From the NCBI GenBank assembly GCA_031279875.1, contig JAITHS010000277.1, forward strand, positions 1 through 6,088: a DNA stretch of 6,088 bases, in the 5' to 3' direction. The notes beneath the pieces were generated by a model that saw only the letters and a list, made by a program, of their open reading frames with translations, had not been told where the DNA came from and did no database searches. Position 1 is the stretch's first letter. Every line of letters starts with the position of its first letter. Source of the DNA: Tannerella sp. (lineage in GTDB: Bacteria; Bacteroidota; Bacteroidia; Bacteroidales; Tannerellaceae). Positions 6,087 to 6,088 of the stretch are shown one piece after another. A program made the translations under genes and the position numbers.

Positions 6087-6088
6087 GC

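Larger units (their letters stand above)
5835..6088. other. Gene-free, repeat-dense intergenic region
   Basis: No credible gene lies between the small membrane protein's promoter and the window edge. About 5859-5893 shows nothing recognisable. From 5894 onward nearly all of the DNA belongs to short repeats or palindromes, listed separately. I see no tRNA, rRNA, transposase fragment or cas gene. The only sizeable reading frame (5819-6055, minus) runs straight through the repeats and is not protein-like. Confidence 0.7.

Noticed and set aside
5992..6088. CRISPR array
   Set aside because: Only two copies, identical core of 16 bases, a 73-bp period too long for so short a repeat, an additional palindrome inside the supposed spacer and no cas genes.

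Overview
The window looks like a stretch of a Bacteroidota chromosome, probably order Bacteroidales. The evidence is a TonB-dependent receptor, a DUF4491-type small membrane protein, a large outer-membrane barrel with an N-terminal carboxypeptidase-regulatory-like domain, A/T-rich leaders in place of strong Shine-Dalgarno sites, and three perfect matches to the Bacteroidetes -7 promoter element TAnnTTTG. Genus cannot be fixed from the sequence alone.

Left part, plus strand (1-4268): the window opens inside a TonB-dependent receptor gene and shows its last 347 codons. The receptor stop overlaps by four bases (ATGA) the start of a 101-residue DUF4491 membrane protein, so the two are probably translationally coupled. 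After a 79-base gap holding a likely promoter comes a 946-residue outer-membrane beta-barrel protein with signal peptide, carboxypeptidase-like domain, plug-like domain, barrel and a Gly/Pro-rich tail.

Middle, minus strand (4271-5756): the barrel gene converges on a lipoprotein efflux adaptor (HlyD/RND membrane-fusion family), with only two bases between the stop codons. No permease or TolC-type channel gene accompanies the adaptor here. Its promoter lies in a 154-base gap and is bracketed by a perfect 12-bp inverted repeat, which could mark an invertible promoter or a pair of operators. Upstream on the same strand is a 98-residue, three-helix membrane protein that I do not recognise.

Right end (5757-6088): no gene. 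The leader of the small membrane protein is built almost entirely of 8-bp tandem units, preceded by its own promoter. Beyond that is a dense cluster of short repeats: a 7-bp tandem tract flanked by 13-bp direct repeats, a long imperfect palindrome, and two copies of a 16-bp hairpin repeat 73 bp apart with another palindrome between them. The cluster runs to, and probably past, the window edge.

Together the genes are all cell-envelope functions: uptake and surface barrels on one strand, an efflux adaptor and a small membrane protein on the other. I see no complete novel multi-gene system. The most promising unexplained signals are in the noncoding DNA: the inverted repeat around the adaptor promoter, the octamer leader and the palindrome cluster.
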